A DNA stretch of 32,017 bases from Actinomycetota bacterium (GCA_009699705.1 WLNQ01000006.1:1-32017); one strand, 5' to 3'. Shown: positions 11,115 through 20,318, numbered from the stretch's first letter. The notes: a model not told the origin generated them from the sequence alone. Numbers and translations: made by a program.

Positions 11115-13163
11115 ATGCCCAACCTTGGTGGTCAGCCAACGCCTGACACCGGCCTTTTGGCCCCCGCTTGGCTGCCAGCAAACACGACCGTCCCCGCTGA
11201 ATTAGGCGGACGCTTCTCGATCTTGGATGTCTCCCCCAGCATCCTTGGTGGGCGCAGGTCTGCTGCCGGAGCCGCTGGCGAAGCCATCCCAGTGCAAGTA
11301 ACTGCTTTTCGCGAGGGACACGATGCACTCGGTGTAGAGGTCGTGCTGCATTCGCCTAACGGCTCAGAATATTCCCGAGTGCGCATGCAACCGCGAAATG
11401 ATGGCCTAGACACCTGGGCTGCACACATCCGACCCGATGCGATGGGCCTGTGGACTTTTGATATCGAAGCTTGGGGTGACCCTTGGAGTAGCTGGACTCA
11501 ACGCGCTGGAATCAAAATCCCGTCGAACATCGATGTTGATCTGGAATGCGAAGAAGGCGCGCGCGTTCTAGAGCGCGCACTCCCACAACTTTCTGGTCAA
11601 GAACAAGCCCTTTTTGCAACGACGATTACACAACTGCGATCCCAGCTACCTCCGCTGGTACGACTCGCGGCTGCCCTAGCCCCAGAAATTGCCTCAATCA
11701 TGTTTCAGAACCCTGTTCGCGAATGGGTCACAGTCAGCGGGTCTTGGCCACTTAACGTGCAACGCCGACGCGCACTTGTCGGTGCTTGGTACGAAATGTT
11801 TCCACGCAGCGAAGGCGCGGATCTTAAACTTAAGAAATCTGGCACTTTTGCTACCGCGATGGATCGACTTCCTGCAATAGCTGACATGGGTTTCGACGTG
11901 GTGTACGTGCCACCTATTCACCCTGTCGGTGAGATCAATCGCAAGGGCCCGAACAATACGTTGACTCCTACTCCCGGTGATCCTGGATCGCCCTGGGCCA
12001 TTGGATCCAAGCTCGGTGGCCATGACGCAGTGCATCCCGATCTTGGAACCCTGAAGGATTTCGATGCCTTTGTTGCTCGTATTCATGAACTGGGCATGGA
12101 ACTCGCAATTGACCTTGCATTGCAAACTGCACCAGATCACCCTTGGGTAACTTCACACCCTGAGTGGTTCACTACTCGCGCAGATAATTCAATTGCATAT
12201 GCAGAAAACCCACCAAAGAAGTACCAAGACATTTACCCACTCAATTTCGATAACGACCCTGAAGGCCTCTACCTAGAAGTTGAACGCATCACTCGCTTCT
12301 GGGCGAATCGAGGTGTACGAATCTTTCGAGTCGATAATCCGCACACCAAACCGGTGTGGGTATGGGAACGACTCATCGCAGCGATTAACGCAACAGACCC
12401 TGACGTACTCTTTCTCGCCGAAGCTTTTACTCGCCGACCGCTGATGCAGGCACTCGCCGCAGTTGGTTTCCAACAGAGTTACACCTACTTCACGTGGCGC
12501 AACGAGCGAGCGGAAATTGAGGAGTACCTCAAGGAGCTTGCCGGTCCTTCGGCACTGGCAATGCGTCCAAATCTTTTCACGAACACGCCAGATATTCTGA
12601 GCGAATACCTTCAAACTGGTGGGCCGAAAGCCTTTGCTATCCGAGCGATTCTCGCAGCCACCCTGTCACCCACTTACGGAATCTACAGCGGCTTTGAGCT
12701 CTACGAACATGTTGCACTAAAGCCAGGCAGCGAGGAGTACCTCGACACGGAGAAGTTCGAATACCGCCCGCGTAATTGGGCAAAAGCCGAGGCTTTAGGT
12801 ATCACTATGGCTCCGCTACTGACAGCCATCAACACCATTCGTCGAGAACATCCTGCCTTGCAAGACTTACGGTCATTGCGTTTCCACACGAGTGACAATC
12901 CAAACATCATTGCCTTCTCAAAAGTCGATCAAGGCGATTGCATTCTGGTCGTTGTTAATCTCGATTCCTACACCGAGCAGCAAGGCACGATTTGGTGGGA
13001 CATGCCCGCTCTGGGCATGAATTGGGATGAAAATTTTACCGCGGACGACCTCTTAAACGAAGAATCTTGGCTGTGGAACCAGCATGTCTTCATTCGCTTA
13101 GCGCCCTGGGAGAAAGTGGCCCACATCGTTCATGTCGAGCAGGAGGCTCGCGGTGGCAAGTAA
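11115..13163 (+). CDS. glgE: Alpha-1,4-glucan:maltose-1-phosphate maltosyltransferase GlgE
   Basis: Transfers maltose from alpha-maltose-1-phosphate to the non-reducing end of an alpha-glucan. From the ATG at 11115 it has 682 residues, normal for the family. The N-terminal beta-sandwich (IPVQVTAFREGHDALG) is followed by a helical insert and the GH13 barrel with the signature AWYEMFPRS. The nucleophile is Asp407 in FRVDNPHTKP and the acid Glu436 in LAEAFTRR, spaced 29 apart as in the Streptomyces enzyme. NPPKKYQDIYPLNFDND is the maltose-1-phosphate-site region. The frame is open to a GTG at 10980, adding 45 weak residues; the TACGGT element and family length favour 11115. It overlaps glgB by 11 bases. 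TreS/Pep2 or GlgM, needed to make the substrate, are not in this window. Confidence 0.94.
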   Translation: MPNLGGQPTPDTGLLAPAWLPANTTVPAELGGRFSILDVSPSILGGRRSAAGAAGEAIPVQVTAFREGHDALGVEVVLHSPNGSEYSRVRMQPRNDGLDTWAAHIRPDAMGLWTFDIEAWGDPWSSWTQRAGIKIPSNIDVDLECEEGARVLERALPQLSGQEQALFATTITQLRSQLPPLVRLAAALAPEIASIMFQNPVREWVTVSGSWPLNVQRRRALVGAWYEMFPRSEGADLKLKKSGTFATAMDRLPAIADMGFDVVYVPPIHPVGEINRKGPNNTLTPTPGDPGSPWAIGSKLGGHDAVHPDLGTLKDFDAFVARIHELGMELAIDLALQTAPDHPWVTSHPEWFTTRADNSIAYAENPPKKYQDIYPLNFDNDPEGLYLEVERITRFWANRGVRIFRVDNPHTKPVWVWERLIAAINATDPDVLFLAEAFTRRPLMQALAAVGFQQSYTYFTWRNERAEIEEYLKELAGPSALAMRPNLFTNTPDILSEYLQTGGPKAFAIRAILAATLSPTYGIYSGFELYEHVALKPGSEEYLDTEKFEYRPRNWAKAEALGITMAPLLTAINTIRREHPALQDLRSLRFHTSDNPNIIAFSKVDQGDCILVVVNLDSYTEQQGTIWWDMPALGMNWDENFTADDLLNEESWLWNQHVFIRLAPWEKVAHIVHVEQEARGGK

Positions 13164-15345
13164 CGCGACTACTCGAGTTCCTGCTTCAACCGCTGATCTT
13201 GATCGCATAGTCGATGGCACACACCATGATCCCCACACCATTCTTGGACCGCATGCCAACACGGATTCGGTAACCATTCGAGTTCTTCGACCTCTAGCTG
13301 ATGCTGTCGAAATACTCACTCCCACCAGTCGAATTCCCATGACACATGAGCACCGTGGAGTTTGGTTTGCAATTGTTCCCGATCCATTGGTTCCCGCGTA
13401 TCAAGTTGAAACCACCTACAACGCTGAGTCAGTAGTAACCGATGATTCTTATCGCTTCCTGCCCACACTTGGGGAAATAGACCTGCATCTGATTGGCGAA
13501 GGACGGCACGAAGAATTATGGACTGTTCTCGGAGCCCATGTGCATACTTACGAATCGCCTTTCGGAAATGTTCGTGGCACATCCTTTGCAGTTTGGGCCC
13601 CCAGCGCACAAGGCGTACGTGTCAGTGGTGACTTCAACTTCTGGGACGGCTCAACACATCCAATGCGTTCACTTGGTTCCACGGGAGTATGGGAATTATT
13701 CATTCCCGCAGTTGACAATGGATCTACCTACAAATACCAAGTGCACGGTCACGATGGTGTTTGGCGCGACAAGGCTGATCCAATGGCATATGCAACCGAG
13801 GTGCCTCCGGCTAGCGGCTCGAAAGTCTTTACTTCGCAACACATTTGGCAGGATCAAGGATGGCTCGATAAACGTGCTGCCTCTGATCCACACCGCAGCC
13901 CTATCAGCATCTATGAAGTCCACCTCGGTTCATGGCGCAAAGGACTGAGTTACCTTGAGCTTGCTTCCGCACTCGTTGAGTATGTGCTTGATTCAGGCTT
14001 CACTCATGTTGAGTTCATGCCTTTGGCGGAACACCCGTATTCACCATCGTGGGGCTACCACGTCACTTCCTACTTCGCCCCTTCATCACGCTTCGGTTCA
14101 CCAGACGATCTTCGTTTTCTCATCGATGCCCTTCACACCGCCAATATCGGTGTCATCGTTGACTGGGTTCCTGCGCATTTCGCAACCGACCCATGGGCCT
14201 TGGCGAAGTTTGACGGCACGGCGTTGTACGAGCATCCAGACCCACGCCGCGGTGAACACCCCGACTGGGGTTCATTTATTTTCAACTACGGGCGCACTGA
14301 AGTTCGCAACTTCCTGGTAGCCAATGCGGTGTATTGGCTCGAGGAATATCACGTTGATGGTCTTCGCGTCGATGGCGTTGCTTCCATGCTGTATTTGGAT
14401 TACTCCCGAAAGGATGGCGAGTGGTATCCGAATCAATTCGGGGGCCGCGAGAATCTTGATGCTGTGCAGTTCTTGCAGGAGATGAATGCCACTGTTTACA
14501 AACGTGTACCTGGTGTGATGACGATTGCTGAAGAATCAACTGCCTGGCCAGGCGTCACACAGCCAACATTTAATGGTGGCCTTGGTTTTGGCTTTAAGTG
14601 GAACATGGGTTGGATGCATGACTCCCTTGACTACGTCAAGCACGATCCCATTCATCGTCAACACCATCACAACGAGATGACCTTTTCGATGGTCTATGCC
14701 TACAGCGAGCGTTTTATCTTGCCCATTTCGCATGATGAAGTGGTGCATGGCAAGGGCTCGTTGATCGGAAAAATGCCTGGTGATAGATGGCAACAGTTAG
14801 CTAATCTGCGCGCCTACTTAGGTTTCATGTGGGCCCACCCGGGAAAGAATCTTCTCTTTATGGGTTCTGAATTTGCTCAGTCACAAGAATGGAACAGCGA
14901 AAAGAGTCTGGAGTGGTGGCTGCTTGAGTACCCCGAGCACTCAGGCACCCTCGCTGCCGTGCGCGATCTCAATCAGATGTATCAATCAACACCTGCCCTG
15001 TGGCAACTCGATGATGAACCGCGTGGATTCGATTGGATAAATGCCAACGATGCTGAAGCGAATATCTTCGCCTGGCTGCGCTGGGATGAGGCAGGTAATT
15101 GCGTTGCTGTCATCATCAACATGTCACCGAACCCACATCTGAATTTTCGAATCTCGCTGCCATTCATCGGTGAATGGGTTGAAATCCTGAACACTGACTC
15201 TTTGATCTACGGTGGGTCTGGGATGGGCAATCAAGGTGCCGTGCAGGCACTACCACTTGCTTGGAGCGGTCGACCAGCATCTGCCGAAATCGTCGTGCCC
15301 CCACTGAGCGCCATCTATCTTTCCTTTGACCGCACCCGCAGGTAG
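13153..15345 (+). CDS. glgB: 1,4-alpha-glucan branching enzyme GlgB
   Basis: Creates alpha-1,6 branches in the linear glucan made by GlgE. It has 730 residues with an N1 module (DPHTILGPH), a CBM48 domain (FAVWAPSAQGVRVSGDFNFW), the GH13 barrel and a C-terminal beta domain. Catalytic residues are Asp407 (LRVDGVAS), Glu460 (AEEST) and Asp528 (ISHDEVVHGK); the 53- and 68-residue spacing equals that of E. coli GlgB (405/458/526). The GTG at 13153 is chosen over the ATG at 13132 because GGAGG lies six bases before it. The start lies inside the end of glgE, so the two are co-transcribed and probably coupled. Confidence 0.96.
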   Translation: MASNATTRVPASTADLDRIVDGTHHDPHTILGPHANTDSVTIRVLRPLADAVEILTPTSRIPMTHEHRGVWFAIVPDPLVPAYQVETTYNAESVVTDDSYRFLPTLGEIDLHLIGEGRHEELWTVLGAHVHTYESPFGNVRGTSFAVWAPSAQGVRVSGDFNFWDGSTHPMRSLGSTGVWELFIPAVDNGSTYKYQVHGHDGVWRDKADPMAYATEVPPASGSKVFTSQHIWQDQGWLDKRAASDPHRSPISIYEVHLGSWRKGLSYLELASALVEYVLDSGFTHVEFMPLAEHPYSPSWGYHVTSYFAPSSRFGSPDDLRFLIDALHTANIGVIVDWVPAHFATDPWALAKFDGTALYEHPDPRRGEHPDWGSFIFNYGRTEVRNFLVANAVYWLEEYHVDGLRVDGVASMLYLDYSRKDGEWYPNQFGGRENLDAVQFLQEMNATVYKRVPGVMTIAEESTAWPGVTQPTFNGGLGFGFKWNMGWMHDSLDYVKHDPIHRQHHHNEMTFSMVYAYSERFILPISHDEVVHGKGSLIGKMPGDRWQQLANLRAYLGFMWAHPGKNLLFMGSEFAQSQEWNSEKSLEWWLLEYPEHSGTLAAVRDLNQMYQSTPALWQLDDEPRGFDWINANDAEANIFAWLRWDEAGNCVAVIINMSPNPHLNFRISLPFIGEWVEILNTDSLIYGGSGMGNQGAVQALPLAWSGRPASAEIVVPPLSAIYLSFDRTRR

Positions 15346-15375
15346 CCCCCAGCTAACCCGAAGTGCACAAGTGGC

Positions 15376-16281
15376 CTAGAAAAGAGCACTCGATAAGGCA
15401 GCCCGTGCTGGAATAACTGCAGGGTCGTCTCCTGCAATCATGAACAACTCAAGGAGTCGAGTTCGCACCCGCGAACGATTGTCACCTGTTGTGATGCGAA
15501 CCGCTGCGACGAGGCGACTAAAAGCTGCCGGCCAATTACCGTTGAGGGCATCCGCGTCGGCGAGATCAAGTTGGGCATCAATTTCGTCAGCCTGGGCATC
15601 GAAGTTGAGCACTGCATTCTCAGTGCGCCCATATAGGCCAACCATGGCCAGACCAGCTTGCGCATCGCTGTCATTGGGAGTTGCTTCTAAAACAGTGCGA
15701 TAAGCATCTGCTGCGGTCTGCCAGTTACCTGCTTCGATTGCATCGTAGGCGGCAGTAAAACGAGGATCGACTGGTTCTTCTTCTTCAACTATTTCAGGGA
15801 CTTCGGCTACCGCGCCGACGGTTCCAGTCACCCCTTGCTGCGCAGCAACTTTGAGAACTTCCTCAAGTACTTGACGAATTTGCGCTTCGGGCGCTGCACC
15901 TTGGAAAACTTGAGCCGGCTGTCCTTTGATCACCGCGAAGACTGAAGGGATCGATTGCACCTGGAATGCTTGAGCAATACGAGGTTGCGCATCAACGTCA
16001 ACTTTGGCCAAAATCCAACGCCCGCCCGCTTCAGCCGCGAGTTTTTCCAAAATAGGCGATAACTGTTTGCAGGGTCCGCACCAAGTCGCCCAGAGATCTA
16101 GAATCACCGGCACAGTCTCAGACTGCTCAAGAACGGCTACCGGGAAAGTCTCATCCGTAACATCAATGATGATGCCCTCAGGCACGTTAGCCATCGCTAG
16201 TGAAGTCTGCTCCTGCTGCTTTCTGGCAGCAGCTAAGGCCGCTAGGTCAATCGCTCCGCCGCCTGCAAATGGTGTAGTCAC
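15376..16281 (-). CDS. Thioredoxin-domain/TPR co-chaperone, YbbN (CnoX)-like
   Basis: A 301-residue cytoplasmic protein. Residues about 35-140 form a thioredoxin fold with an intact WCGPC site (Cys68, Cys71); the remainder is TPR-like helices (PRFTAAYDAIEAGNWQTAADAYRTVLEATPNDSDA) joined by an acidic linker. YbbN-family members act as chaperedoxins, protecting proteins from oxidation and passing them to chaperones. Many actinobacterial versions, including Rv1324 as recalled, have lost the CxxC, so this one may be redox active. The GTG at 16281 is chosen because the protein then begins TTPFAGGGAIDL, as relatives do, and AAGAAT sits six bases upstream. The frame is open 83 codons further but that part resembles no domain. 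Confidence 0.88.
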   Translation of the reverse strand: MTTPFAGGGAIDLAALAAARKQQEQTSLAMANVPEGIIIDVTDETFPVAVLEQSETVPVILDLWATWCGPCKQLSPILEKLAAEAGGRWILAKVDVDAQPRIAQAFQVQSIPSVFAVIKGQPAQVFQGAAPEAQIRQVLEEVLKVAAQQGVTGTVGAVAEVPEIVEEEEPVDPRFTAAYDAIEAGNWQTAADAYRTVLEATPNDSDAQAGLAMVGLYGRTENAVLNFDAQADEIDAQLDLADADALNGNWPAAFSRLVAAVRITTGDNRSRVRTRLLELFMIAGDDPAVIPARAALSSALF

Positions 16282-16538
16282 TTGACCATTCTTGCGTATC
16301 CGATCGCCTTCGCGACCAGCTGTGCTGCTGAACCGAAGGAGTTGATCGGCCGTCCCAAGGTAAAAAGCCCATTGGGGTTCAAATATGCGCCTTGCCCAGC
16401 GGACTATCTGGGCGCACCTGCAGGATTTCATCGTTTTCACCAGGCTCGCACCAAGATGAGAACTACTCAAAACGGACAGGCTCACATCGAGTAGGCCCCT
16501 GCACACCTTCTCTCGAGAAAAAGAGGACAATAGAAGCC
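16282..16538. other. Divergent intergenic region ybbN-like / rrf2-like
   Basis: No convincing gene is seen in these 257 bases. An inverted repeat GCCCAG (16394-16399) / CTGGGC (16408-16413) with an 8-base loop may form a hairpin, extended by TGC/GCA across a bulge. Candidate -10 hexamers flank both genes: AAGAAT for the minus gene, and GACAAT (16526-16531) seven bases before the GTG of the plus gene. No Shine-Dalgarno precedes either start. Confidence 0.4.
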
Positions 16539-17012
16539 GTGCACATTTCAGCGAAGGCCGATTACGGCATGCGAGCGCTTCTTGAGCTCACTGCCAGTTA
16601 TCTTGAAAACCCCAAGCAACTGGTCAAGGGTGACGCAATCAGCAAGGCTCAGGGCGTTCCTGTGAAATTTCTCGAAGGAATTCTGCGCCAATTGCGGCAA
16701 TCAGGCATCGTGGCCAGCCAACGTGGCGCTGAGGGCGGCTACCGCCTTGACCGCTCCCCTAGCGAGGTTTCCATCGCTGATGTGGTGCGTGCCCTTGATG
16801 GTCCACTTGCTGCCGTGCGCGGCCAGCGCCCAGAAGATGTTGAATATTCCGGTCCTTCAGAACACCTCAAAGAAGTCTGGATTGCTGTTCGTGCTGCGAT
16901 GCGCGATGTCCTAGAACACATCACTTTGGCTGATGTAGCTGCTAATAATTTGCCTGCTCCGATTAGCGCCCTCCTAGATGAGCCAGGTGCATGGCAGCGT
17001 CGCGTCGGATAG
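16539..17012 (+). CDS. Rrf2-family transcriptional regulator without cysteines
   Basis: A 157-residue winged-helix regulator. It begins HISAKADYGMRALLEL, the hallmark Rrf2 N-terminus, followed by the recognition helix (VPVKFLEGILRQLRQSGIV), the wing (SQRGAEGGYRLDR) and the dimerisation helix. IscR, NsrR and RsrR bind iron-sulfur clusters through cysteines, but this protein contains no cysteine at all, so it cannot sense through that cluster. The GTG at 16539 is the only start placing the motif at the N-terminus. Methylmalonyl-CoA epimerase follows after 15 bases and may be in the same transcript. Its target and signal are unknown. Confidence 0.9.
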   Translation: MHISAKADYGMRALLELTASYLENPKQLVKGDAISKAQGVPVKFLEGILRQLRQSGIVASQRGAEGGYRLDRSPSEVSIADVVRALDGPLAAVRGQRPEDVEYSGPSEHLKEVWIAVRAAMRDVLEHITLADVAANNLPAPISALLDEPGAWQRRVG

Positions 17013-17027
17013 GGCAGGATTACCCCT

Positions 17028-17459
17028 ATGGACCCTATTTTTAAGCGTGTAGATCACATTGGCATTGCAGTTCCGGACCTCGACGTAGCGATGAAGTTCT
17101 ATGAAGAGACTTTTGGAATGAAGGTCATCCACGAAGAAGTGAACGAAGAACAAGGCGTTCGTGAATGCATGGTGGCTGTCGATGGCGGTGGAGCCCAGCT
17201 TCAGTTGCTCGCACCGACCGGCCCTGAATCCACGATCGCTAAGTTCATTGATCGCAATGGCCCAGGAATTCAGCAGATGGCCTACACCGTGGACGATGTT
17301 GAAGTGGCTTCTGATGCACTGCGTGCCCGCGGCATTCGGATGCTCTACGACGCACCTCGTCGCGGAACTGGCGGCTCACGTATCAACTTCGCTCACCCAA
17401 AGGACTGCGGTGGCGTGCTTGTTGAACTTGTTGAGCCACCAAAGAATGCCGCTCACTAA
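17028..17459 (+). CDS. mce: Methylmalonyl-CoA epimerase
   Basis: Interconverts (R)- and (S)-methylmalonyl-CoA, linking propionyl-CoA carboxylase or methylmalonyl-CoA mutase reactions. The 143 residues contain the two vicinal-oxygen-chelate modules. VDHIGIAVPDLD carries the metal-binding His10, and GPGIQQMAYTVDDV and GGVLVELVEPP carry the other typical ligand positions. From memory M. tuberculosis Rv1322A is the orthologue in the same neighbourhood. The cobalamin adenosyltransferase at 23030 would supply the cofactor of the mutase, so both genes belong to the same metabolic branch, though the mutase itself is not in the window. The ribosome site is weak (AGGAT, 9 bases). Confidence 0.93.
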   Translation: MDPIFKRVDHIGIAVPDLDVAMKFYEETFGMKVIHEEVNEEQGVRECMVAVDGGGAQLQLLAPTGPESTIAKFIDRNGPGIQQMAYTVDDVEVASDALRARGIRMLYDAPRRGTGGSRINFAHPKDCGGVLVELVEPPKNAAH

Positions 17460-17470
17460 CACTGTTGAAT

Positions 17471-17692
17471 ATGCCCAACGATTTTTCGGCGTTCTTTCAC
17501 CAACATCAAAGTGAAATTGTCGCCGTTGTTGTAGGCATGCTCGCCGCACTCGCTCTTCTAGCCCTAGTCCGCAAAGCCATCAAGTTGTTCGTCGTGCTGG
17601 TCATTTGTGCCGCACTCATAGCAGCTTGGTGGCTTTCGCGTTCGCAAGATGTCTGGTCACAACTTCAGGATTTGCTCCGCATCGCGCAATAG
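17471..17692 (+). CDS. Small membrane protein, unknown function
   Basis: A predicted 73-residue protein beginning MPNDFSAFFHQHQSE. Residues about 16-52 are almost continuously hydrophobic (VAVVVGMLAALALLAL, then FVVLVICAALIAAWWL), interrupted by RKAIK, consistent with two short membrane helices and a small C-terminal tail. It starts 11 bases after the epimerase stop in the same direction. A TTG at 17465 would add two residues. I do not recognise the family. Confidence 0.6.
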   Translation: MPNDFSAFFHQHQSEIVAVVVGMLAALALLALVRKAIKLFVVLVICAALIAAWWLSRSQDVWSQLQDLLRIAQ

Positions 17693-17704
17693 CCAAACAT
17701 CTCG

Positions 17705-17710
17705 TACGAT
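17705..17710 (+). promoter_or_regulatory. Candidate leaderless -10 element of the acyltransferase gene (TACGAT)
   Basis: TACGAT lies five bases before the GTG at 17716; no ribosome site is present between them. Confidence 0.45.
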
Positions 17711-17715
17711 GAGGC

Positions 17716-19560
17716 GTGGCAACTTCCCCTGCGACGGTTATGTCGGCGCGCTCTGGTCCAAGAACGCCTTGGCACCTTGACCGCGGTCGCACATCCGGAG
17801 AAATGGGCTATCTCCCCGGTCTTGATGGCATTCGCGCCATCGCCGTATTGGGGGTACTGCTCTATCACGCAGACTTAGGGTTCTTGCCTGGCGGATTTCT
17901 TGGCGTTGACGTCTTTTTCGTTCTCAGTGGATTCTTAATTACCACCTTGCTGCTTGAACAGTTTCAACGCACCGGAACCATCAACTTCAAGACCTTCTAT
18001 CTAGGTCGCGTACGGCGACTATTCCCTGCGCTGATCGCGTTGCTCATCGTTGTCGCTATTGCATGTTCCTTCTTTTATCAAGATGCAGCTAGGAAAACCG
18101 CAAGCGACATCTTGGCCTCCACGTTCTACGTTAATAACTGGTGGTACATCGTTGCCGACCAGTCTTATTTTGATTTCATTGCAAGGCCACCGCTGCTGAA
18201 ACACTTGTGGTCCCTCGCAATTGAGGAACAGTTCTACTTTGTTTGGCCTGTCGTTGCCTATTTCCTGATGCGCACATGGCACAGGCGCGGAGTGCTCATT
18301 GCTTCCACAGCCTTGGCTATCGCATCAACTGCTTGGATGCTTTATCTATCAACCCAACATGGCTACCCAGAACTTTCGGATCCAAGTCGGGTGTACTTCG
18401 GTACGGATTCACACGCAATGGGACTGCTCGTTGGTGCAGCTCTCGCCAGCGTCTGGCGACCTGGCCGGGTCAAAGCCGCGATGAACCGAACAGGTAAAGA
18501 TCTCATTACTGCCAGCGGTGTTCTCGCACTCTTGGGCCTTCTCGCGTTCTACTTATATGTTGGTGAATTCACTCCTTGGTTGTATCGCGGTGGCTTCTTA
18601 CTCGTTGCGTTGGTGGCTGCAGGTCTTATCATTGCCGCCACTCACCCAGGCACACTCTTCGGCAAGGTGCTGGGTACCCAACCTTGGCGATATATCGGGC
18701 AACGCTCCTACGGGCTCTATCTCTGGCATTGGCCAATATTTGCCGTCACCCGTCCAGAAGTTGATACATCCTTGGAGGGGCTCCCTCTTCTTGTCCTGCG
18801 CCTGGCGCTCACTTTCGCAATCGCCGAACTCAGTTATCGATATCTAGAAATGCCAATTCGGCGTGGTGCAATTGGTCGACTTAAGAAGCAATTGACTCAC
18901 TCTGATCATGTCGGCACGACGACGAGCCCAACGCTTTGGATAAAATCCATCGCACTGGGAACTCTCGCGGTGATCGCTTTTTCCTGGGTTTCCATTTCAT
19001 TAATATCAGCCGCGCAGAACAGCAAGCCGGCCGCAGATGTCGTTGCTGCGATCGGAACCGAGAAGCGTGTGCGCATTGATGGGCTTGTACGTCCTGCTGT
19101 CACGAGCATCGGCGACTCGGTCATGCTGGGTGCGCGCTCAACGCTGAAGAAGGTCCTTCCTGGACTCGCTGTGGATGCTGCAGTTTCGCGTTTTCCAGGC
19201 GGGTTCCTTGGGCCAATGCGTCGGTATGAAAAAAAGGGAGCACTAAGCCCTGTCGTGGTGATTCATCCAGGTACCAACGGAACTCTGACCGAGTCAATGA
19301 TGCGCACAATTCTTAATATCGTGGCAACCCATCCACGCGTTGTCGTCGTCAATAACAATATGCCGCGAAGCTGGCGTGATTCGAATAACGATGCGATTTG
19401 GAATGTCGTTCCTGAATACCCAAATACTGTGGTTGCCAACTGGCGGGGAGCTTCAAAGGACCACCCAGAATATTTCGTTTCAGATCACGTTCACCTGACT
19501 TTGAAGGGTGCGCGTGCCTACGCTGCTCTCATCAAGCAGGCAATAAACACTTCACATTAA
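17716..19560 (+). CDS. OafA-like membrane O-acyltransferase with C-terminal SGNH domain
   Basis: A 614-residue, probably polytopic membrane protein. The N-terminal acyltransferase-3 domain starts YLPGLDGIRAIAVLGVLLYHA, with Arg40 and His51 at the family's conserved positions, then GGFLGVDVFFVLSGFLI and further helices up to about residue 370. After another helix near 420-440 an SGNH-type domain follows, with Ser468 in IGDSVM and Asp590/His593 in DHVHLT. Such fusions transfer acetyl or other acyl groups to cell-surface polysaccharide or peptidoglycan. The acceptor here is unknown; no sugar-polymer genes are adjacent. The GTG at 17716 follows TACGAT; an ATG at 17803 would shorten the tail before the membrane domain. 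Its stop shares TTAA with the convergent hydrolase gene. Confidence 0.9.
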   Translation: MATSPATVMSARSGPRTPWHLDRGRTSGEMGYLPGLDGIRAIAVLGVLLYHADLGFLPGGFLGVDVFFVLSGFLITTLLLEQFQRTGTINFKTFYLGRVRRLFPALIALLIVVAIACSFFYQDAARKTASDILASTFYVNNWWYIVADQSYFDFIARPPLLKHLWSLAIEEQFYFVWPVVAYFLMRTWHRRGVLIASTALAIASTAWMLYLSTQHGYPELSDPSRVYFGTDSHAMGLLVGAALASVWRPGRVKAAMNRTGKDLITASGVLALLGLLAFYLYVGEFTPWLYRGGFLLVALVAAGLIIAATHPGTLFGKVLGTQPWRYIGQRSYGLYLWHWPIFAVTRPEVDTSLEGLPLLVLRLALTFAIAELSYRYLEMPIRRGAIGRLKKQLTHSDHVGTTTSPTLWIKSIALGTLAVIAFSWVSISLISAAQNSKPAADVVAAIGTEKRVRIDGLVRPAVTSIGDSVMLGARSTLKKVLPGLAVDAAVSRFPGGFLGPMRRYEKKGALSPVVVIHPGTNGTLTESMMRTILNIVATHPRVVVVNNNMPRSWRDSNNDAIWNVVPEYPNTVVANWRGASKDHPEYFVSDHVHLTLKGARAYAALIKQAINTSH

Positions 19561-20312
19561 AGGTCGCTCCAGCGTTCCATCGGACCATCCCAGTCCAGAG
19601 GTAGCGGGACTTTATCAGGAGCCACTCGCGCAACTATTTCGGTGAGGACAACCCGTACAGACTTCTCCCCCACCCAGAGGTGTCCTGCACCAGCGATACC
19701 TTTCACTTCTGCTTGTGGGATGCGAGCAAATCGTTGTGTTGCCTCAGAGGGTTGTAGGTAGTCATCGTTTTCAGGGACCAAGGCTGTGAGAGGTAACTCA
19801 GAATTTGCCCACCGATCAAGATCTGTCACGTCAGAAAAACGTAGCGGCGGCGACAGCAGAATCGCACCCATGAGTCCTTGCGAAGTCTGCTGTTCTATCG
19901 CATGTTTCAAAATAACATCGGTGCCAAAGGACCAACCAAGCACCCAAGGCTTTGGCAGTTCCTGCTCCTGAACAAACGCGAGCGCAGCTGCAAGATCGAG
20001 CCCTTCAGCATTGCCCTCATCGAATATTCCTTGGCTCGTTCCTGCAGCACTGGTTGTGCCACGCGTGTTGAATCGAAGAATCGCGAGATCTGCCAATGCC
20101 GGCAAACGCCATGCCATCTTGCGCAACACATGGCTGTCCATATAGCCACCGGCAGTTGGTAAAGGATGACAGCACACAATCGTGGCGATCGGTTCACGAT
20201 CAAGGGGAAGGGCAAGTTCGCCTACAAGATCTAGCTCATCAGCTGTATGCAATGTGATGGGTTCGCGTCGAGCTGGAAGAACAGAGTTTGCAACTATTTC
20301 TGGCATAACCAT
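19557..20312 (-). CDS. Alpha/beta-fold serine hydrolase
   Basis: A 251-residue cytoplasmic alpha/beta hydrolase of the dienelactone-hydrolase-like kind. The nucleophile is Ser128 in GWSFG, the acid probably Asp183 or Asp184 in VPENDDYL, and the base His211 in GAGHLW. IVCCHPLPTAGG holds the oxyanion-hole region and RFNTRGTTSAAG is typical of this subgroup. The substrate is unknown. It starts six bases after the stop of the small CxxC protein and is probably in one operon with it and nucS. The exact start (20312 or the second ATG at 20306) is not fixed by a ribosome site. Confidence 0.85.
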   Translation of the reverse strand: MVMPEIVANSVLPARREPITLHTADELDLVGELALPLDREPIATIVCCHPLPTAGGYMDSHVLRKMAWRLPALADLAILRFNTRGTTSAAGTSQGIFDEGNAEGLDLAAALAFVQEQELPKPWVLGWSFGTDVILKHAIEQQTSQGLMGAILLSPPLRFSDVTDLDRWANSELPLTALVPENDDYLQPSEATQRFARIPQAEVKGIAGAGHLWVGEKSVRVVLTEIVARVAPDKVPLPLDWDGPMERWSDL

Positions 20313-20318
20313 TCCAAT

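Noticed and set aside
16282-16494. 70-residue plus-strand frame between the ybbN-like and rrf2-like genes
   Set aside because: No ribosome site or -10 element, no known pattern, and it covers the divergent promoter region.
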